From the NCBI RefSeq assembly GCF_022539665.2, contig NC_081333.1, forward strand, positions 4,154,001 through 4,218,000: 64,000 bases of DNA, given 5' to 3'. Below, one piece after another: positions 60,913-64,000 of this stretch. The translations under genes and the position numbers were made by a program. This DNA comes from Daphnia carinata (taxonomy: Eukaryota; Arthropoda; Branchiopoda; Diplostraca; Daphniidae). Under the pieces are notes generated by a model that saw only the letters and a list, made by a program, of their open reading frames with translations, had not been told where the DNA came from and made no database searches. Numbering within the stretch: the first letter of the stretch is position 1; the number at the start of each line of letters is the position of its first letter.

Positions 60913-63483
60913 TTAAATGTTATCCAAGTCAGTGCCGTTTGCGCCCCTCGTCGAAGCTGCTGCTACCGAAATCGAATACCAAACCTTCTTGGAGCGAAGG
61001 TAACTAAAGTGATTGTCGAACTCGACTACATCTGTTAAGAGGAGAAATATAAATCATCAATTAAACGTAATTTTATGTTCGGCTGTGATTTACAGGTTCC
61101 AGCCTCGTCGCATTGAATTTCTCCCTCTTCAGCGGCCAAGTGACAATCGACGCGATCATGAGGTACAACGGGAACTAATTCGCTGTCTTGTTTGTGGTAC
61201 ACAGCAAACGCGATATCGCTGTCTTCCGAGTGAAAATCCCATCTAGTGAATGGATTTCAAATGAGATCAGGTTACATACTTCTTTTCTACCAATTTAATT
61301 GACTGTAAAAAAGTAATTTGTACTTGAGGAGGGCGCCCGCTTCTTTCACTTGAATTTCCAAGTGCTCTTTGGAGCCGCTAGAAATCGTCAAAGACTTTTT
61401 ATTAGTCGTATCTGGTTTGCCACTAAAATAGTACGACTTCGGGACCTCTCCTCCCATGTTGACCTATATTTGACGGCCATAATTTTAGAAGAAGAACTCA
61501 AGCGCAAACTAGCAATCAAATTACCATTGTAACGCAGTTTGGATTGCCATCGGGATCGGTTAAAGTTCCTCCATAGCAGGCGGGTGTTTCTTCGGCAATC
61601 ACATTTGCCAAAACGACCGGCTTCCACTGCTTGACGTCGTGGCTGAAAATCTGGATCTTATCTCGAGTTCGCTCGTGCAAGAAGGGCTTTAACATGTTGT
61701 AACAAACGTAAAAGATTTTTGGTGCTGCGAGGCAAGACGAAATCGTTTAAAAAACAGAAATAGTCGGTCATTCGTTTTGGGGTTAAATCAAGTAGAAGTA
61801 GTTCAGCTATATAACTAGCAGCACATACCGTTAACGATTAAAACACGACTAAGAAGCTCAGGGTAATTCGCTTCGTACACCTGAAGAATTTTGATGGCGG
61901 AATCCATAGCTATGGGGAATGAAAGAGGAAGATTTCAAAAGATGCCATGCTATTGATAGTAAAGTAGAACATGTATACCTTGTTTGGTAGTAATGTGCTG
62001 CATAGAGAAACCCTCCATGTCAAAGATGATGGTCGATTGCACTATAGCCGTAGGAGAACGTTTGAATTTCTTGGGATCGGCATGGACTCGGGCGATGCTG
62101 CTTTCAACCAGGTAAACGACGTACATGACGTAATCTTTCTTCTTGACTGAACGAAGGATGCCCTTGACGTCCGACATTCCGTACCGCACAATCCACACTG
62201 ACAAAAAGAAAACAGAATTCATTTTAAATTTACGGAGGTATTGGTTTATGCTGAAAATTTTCCTTACGAGGACTTTGCGTCTTGTCGCGACCGACGAAAC
62301 TAGCCGAGAAGTACTTTTTCAATACTTCCGGCGGTTTGAAATCTTCCCGGATGCTGTCGATTTTGTACTGGCGGCGCCATTCCAATGACTAGTTTTCACA
62401 TAGTCAATAATGCAACAGCGACGAGTTAGTCTATTTTATTAATTTATTGATTCCAGGTATATGTTGAACTTACAGTGCGGAGCATTTTCTCTGCCTTTGG
62501 GATGTCGAACTCTCGCGCTAGATTGGAAAACAAGATCGATCATACGTTTGTAAAGGTAATAGTCCTAGCCAATGTAAACATGTAGCATACCAACGAGCCA
62601 TCGTATAAGGTAGGCATCGTCTGACTCAGGTAGTTTGCAGTCTTTGACAACCTCACGAAACTGTTAAATAAAACGATATGGCAAAATCGTGGACATATTA
62701 TGTAGAGAAAATAGTAAGTAAAAGTTAGATATGGCTGTTTATAGCCGTATCACTATAGTAAACAAAGTTGACTCCATGACGTTGATCCACTATCTTTTTT
62801 ATCATTTGTATTGTTATGTACACCAATGGGTTTGCCCGTTTAAACTTTATTTTTGTTGTTTCAATGATAACCACACGTCAATGTTTTTGACAGTTTTCTA
62901 ATCAAGGCTCTGGTTGTCTGAATCGAACCAACATAAACCGAAATACAGGCTATTACAACAAGCGGTGCTCGTTTGGCGTCAGTTTTTTATTTCCACGTAT
63001 ACTACCCATCATAAAATAGCTGCAGCCAAGATGTTCTTTAAAAAACTACGGATTTCTCTTGTCTCATAAAATGCAAATAGAGAAAGCGTGAAATGCAAGT
63101 TAAAGAAATTTAACACGCCCGGTCAGCGAGATGAGCTTCCCATGGACTTGGTGGTAAAGATTTTACGTGTTTGTAATTGCATTTTGCTAAAATGAAAAAA
63201 ATATTTGCCATTTTCTGAGAAATAAATTGTAAACAGCTTTTCGATGACTTTCACATTTGATTTACGGTGAAAAGAGACTGAAATGAAAAAGGACTTTTTC
63301 ATTTCAGTTGTATTTCAGCTACCACCGTCTTTTATCATAATTCTTAATTGAATTAAACTTCAGAGAACGAATTGCGTTCTATAGTTACGAAAACTCATTC
63401 CGTACAATTGTAACAATAAAAGAAAAAACATATACCTGTTTCAAAATAGTCTTTTGGTTATCGCTAAACTGATTGAGATCCAT
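60913..63483 (-). CDS. SEC14-like CRAL-TRIO/GOLD lipid-transfer protein D, two extra introns (396 aa)
   Basis: Ten exons: 63483-63436, 62660-62591, 62517-62474, 62388-62268, 62197-61979, 61909-61829, 61724-61525, 61463-61324, 61242-61094 and 61031-60913. The protein is homologous to A-C: MDLNQFSDNQKTILKQ start, DMEGFSMQHITTKQ, VYEANYPELL, a GGTLTDPDGNPNC loop, and a GOLD domain from GGEVPKSYY to VWYSISV. Two exons of A-C (340 and 281 nt) are each split in D, and the halves add up exactly (121+219, 81+200). Odd positions include KQ where A-C have KPG after HIT, and changes at the pocket entrance (MQHIT for MRHIT; EETPACYGG for QELPACYGG). It lies 27 kb from the A-B-C array on the same strand. 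Intron 1 (62661-63435) is 775 nt; the others are 53-113 nt. Confidence 0.92.
62661..63435 (-). other. Intron 1 of SEC14-like gene D
   Basis: This 775-nt intron follows the 16-codon first exon. No exon or element was recognised inside. Confidence 0.7.
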
Positions 63484-64000
63484 CTCGTGACAAAGGCACA
63501 GCCGTGACTGATTTGAACGCAAGTGCGACCCTTTACTTGATGAATTTTTTCAATGCTTAGCTATTGATAGTGCCTTGTTTATCCCGCACATCAAGAAGAT
63601 TAGATTATACCCTTTTGTTTGTCGAACACAGGATAACAAATGCTCGAGTTGTGTATGGCTGGTTTATTCGACTTTTATCCGACCTGACGGAGCTGACAGG
63701 CCGTTCCATTTCCGCCTCTAACACAGTTATACCAATATAGATTTATGCTAGACGAGAAAACCGCCATAAAACCATCGATAAAGGGTTCCTCAGTCCAAAA
63801 ACGGAGTTTGTATTAACCTGGGACTGGGGCATAGAAGATTATTGACGTCTTGTGCGTTTAATAGCCTTGAGTTACTTTTTAAAATATCTCTCTCTGTTTT
63901 TCTTTCTCCATCGTTACATGCTATTGACAGCTAGAGAATCTCGTTACAGAAATGAAAACTAGATGGCGCTGTTATTCACTTATGGCTGACGGGTCATCTG
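63484..64000. other. Upstream flank of SEC14-like gene D
   Basis: Presumed promoter and 5' leader. No coding feature is seen before the window ends. Confidence 0.5.

Noticed and set aside
1-64000. tRNA, rRNA, CRISPR and mobile-element signatures
   Set aside because: No cloverleaf B-box/A-box pairing, rRNA core sequence, regularly spaced repeats, transposase or reverse-transcriptase motif was recognised by eye. A tRNAscan or RepeatMasker run would settle this.

Overview
The window looks like nuclear DNA from a small arthropod genome, most probably a water flea (Daphnia or a close branchiopod). The grounds are short introns (many 55-110 nt) with GT-AG borders, TATA plus TCAGT-type start sites, tandem SEC14-like lipid-transfer genes, and animal-specific families (TMEM132, SPPL3, rabphilin, FAXDC2, astacin). 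Nothing bacterial or viral was seen. The species call is an inference; no marker gene fixes it. Gene models were built by hand from splice sites, phase and family resemblance. Exon lengths were checked for phase, and most borders should be right to within 1-2 nt.

Layout. 1-2.8 kb: AT-rich, no gene. 2.8-12.1 kb (minus): a large gene of seven coding exons for a roughly 1,616-residue low-complexity, proline/serine/glutamine-rich protein that I cannot assign. 12-18 kb: upstream or intergenic DNA with one possible alternative first exon. 18.1-23.1 kb (plus): a 63-codon one-helix gene, then a tandem pair of FAXDC2-like membrane fatty acid hydroxylase genes; the second has Arg in place of a metal-binding His. 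23.2-24.6 kb (minus): an astacin zinc metalloprotease with two C-terminal ShKT domains, converging on the hydroxylase pair. 26.5-37.6 kb: three plus-strand copies of a 94-residue secreted peptide precursor, with three minus-strand SEC14-like (CRAL-TRIO plus GOLD) genes between copies 1 and 2. 37.6-42.3 kb: no convincing gene. 42.3-44.2 kb (plus): a rabphilin/Noc2-type Rab-binding zinc-finger protein that stops right after the zinc finger. 44.2-49.3 kb: no convincing gene. 49.3-55 kb (plus): a TMEM132 (detonator-like) adhesion-type membrane protein. 57.9-60 kb (plus): SPPL3 intramembrane aspartyl protease. 60.9-63.5 kb (minus): a fourth SEC14-like gene with two extra introns.

Several genes act in membranes, lipid handling or secretion (SEC14-like, FAXDC2-like, SPPL3, rabphilin-like, TMEM132), but they are separate transcription units and nothing shows that they form one pathway. 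The most unusual element is the three-copy peptide precursor: signal peptide, acidic pro-region, RVRR furin-type site, and a 47-residue cationic Cys-free product ending in Gly-Arg, which looks like an amidation signal. It could be an antimicrobial or signalling peptide; I do not recognise the family.
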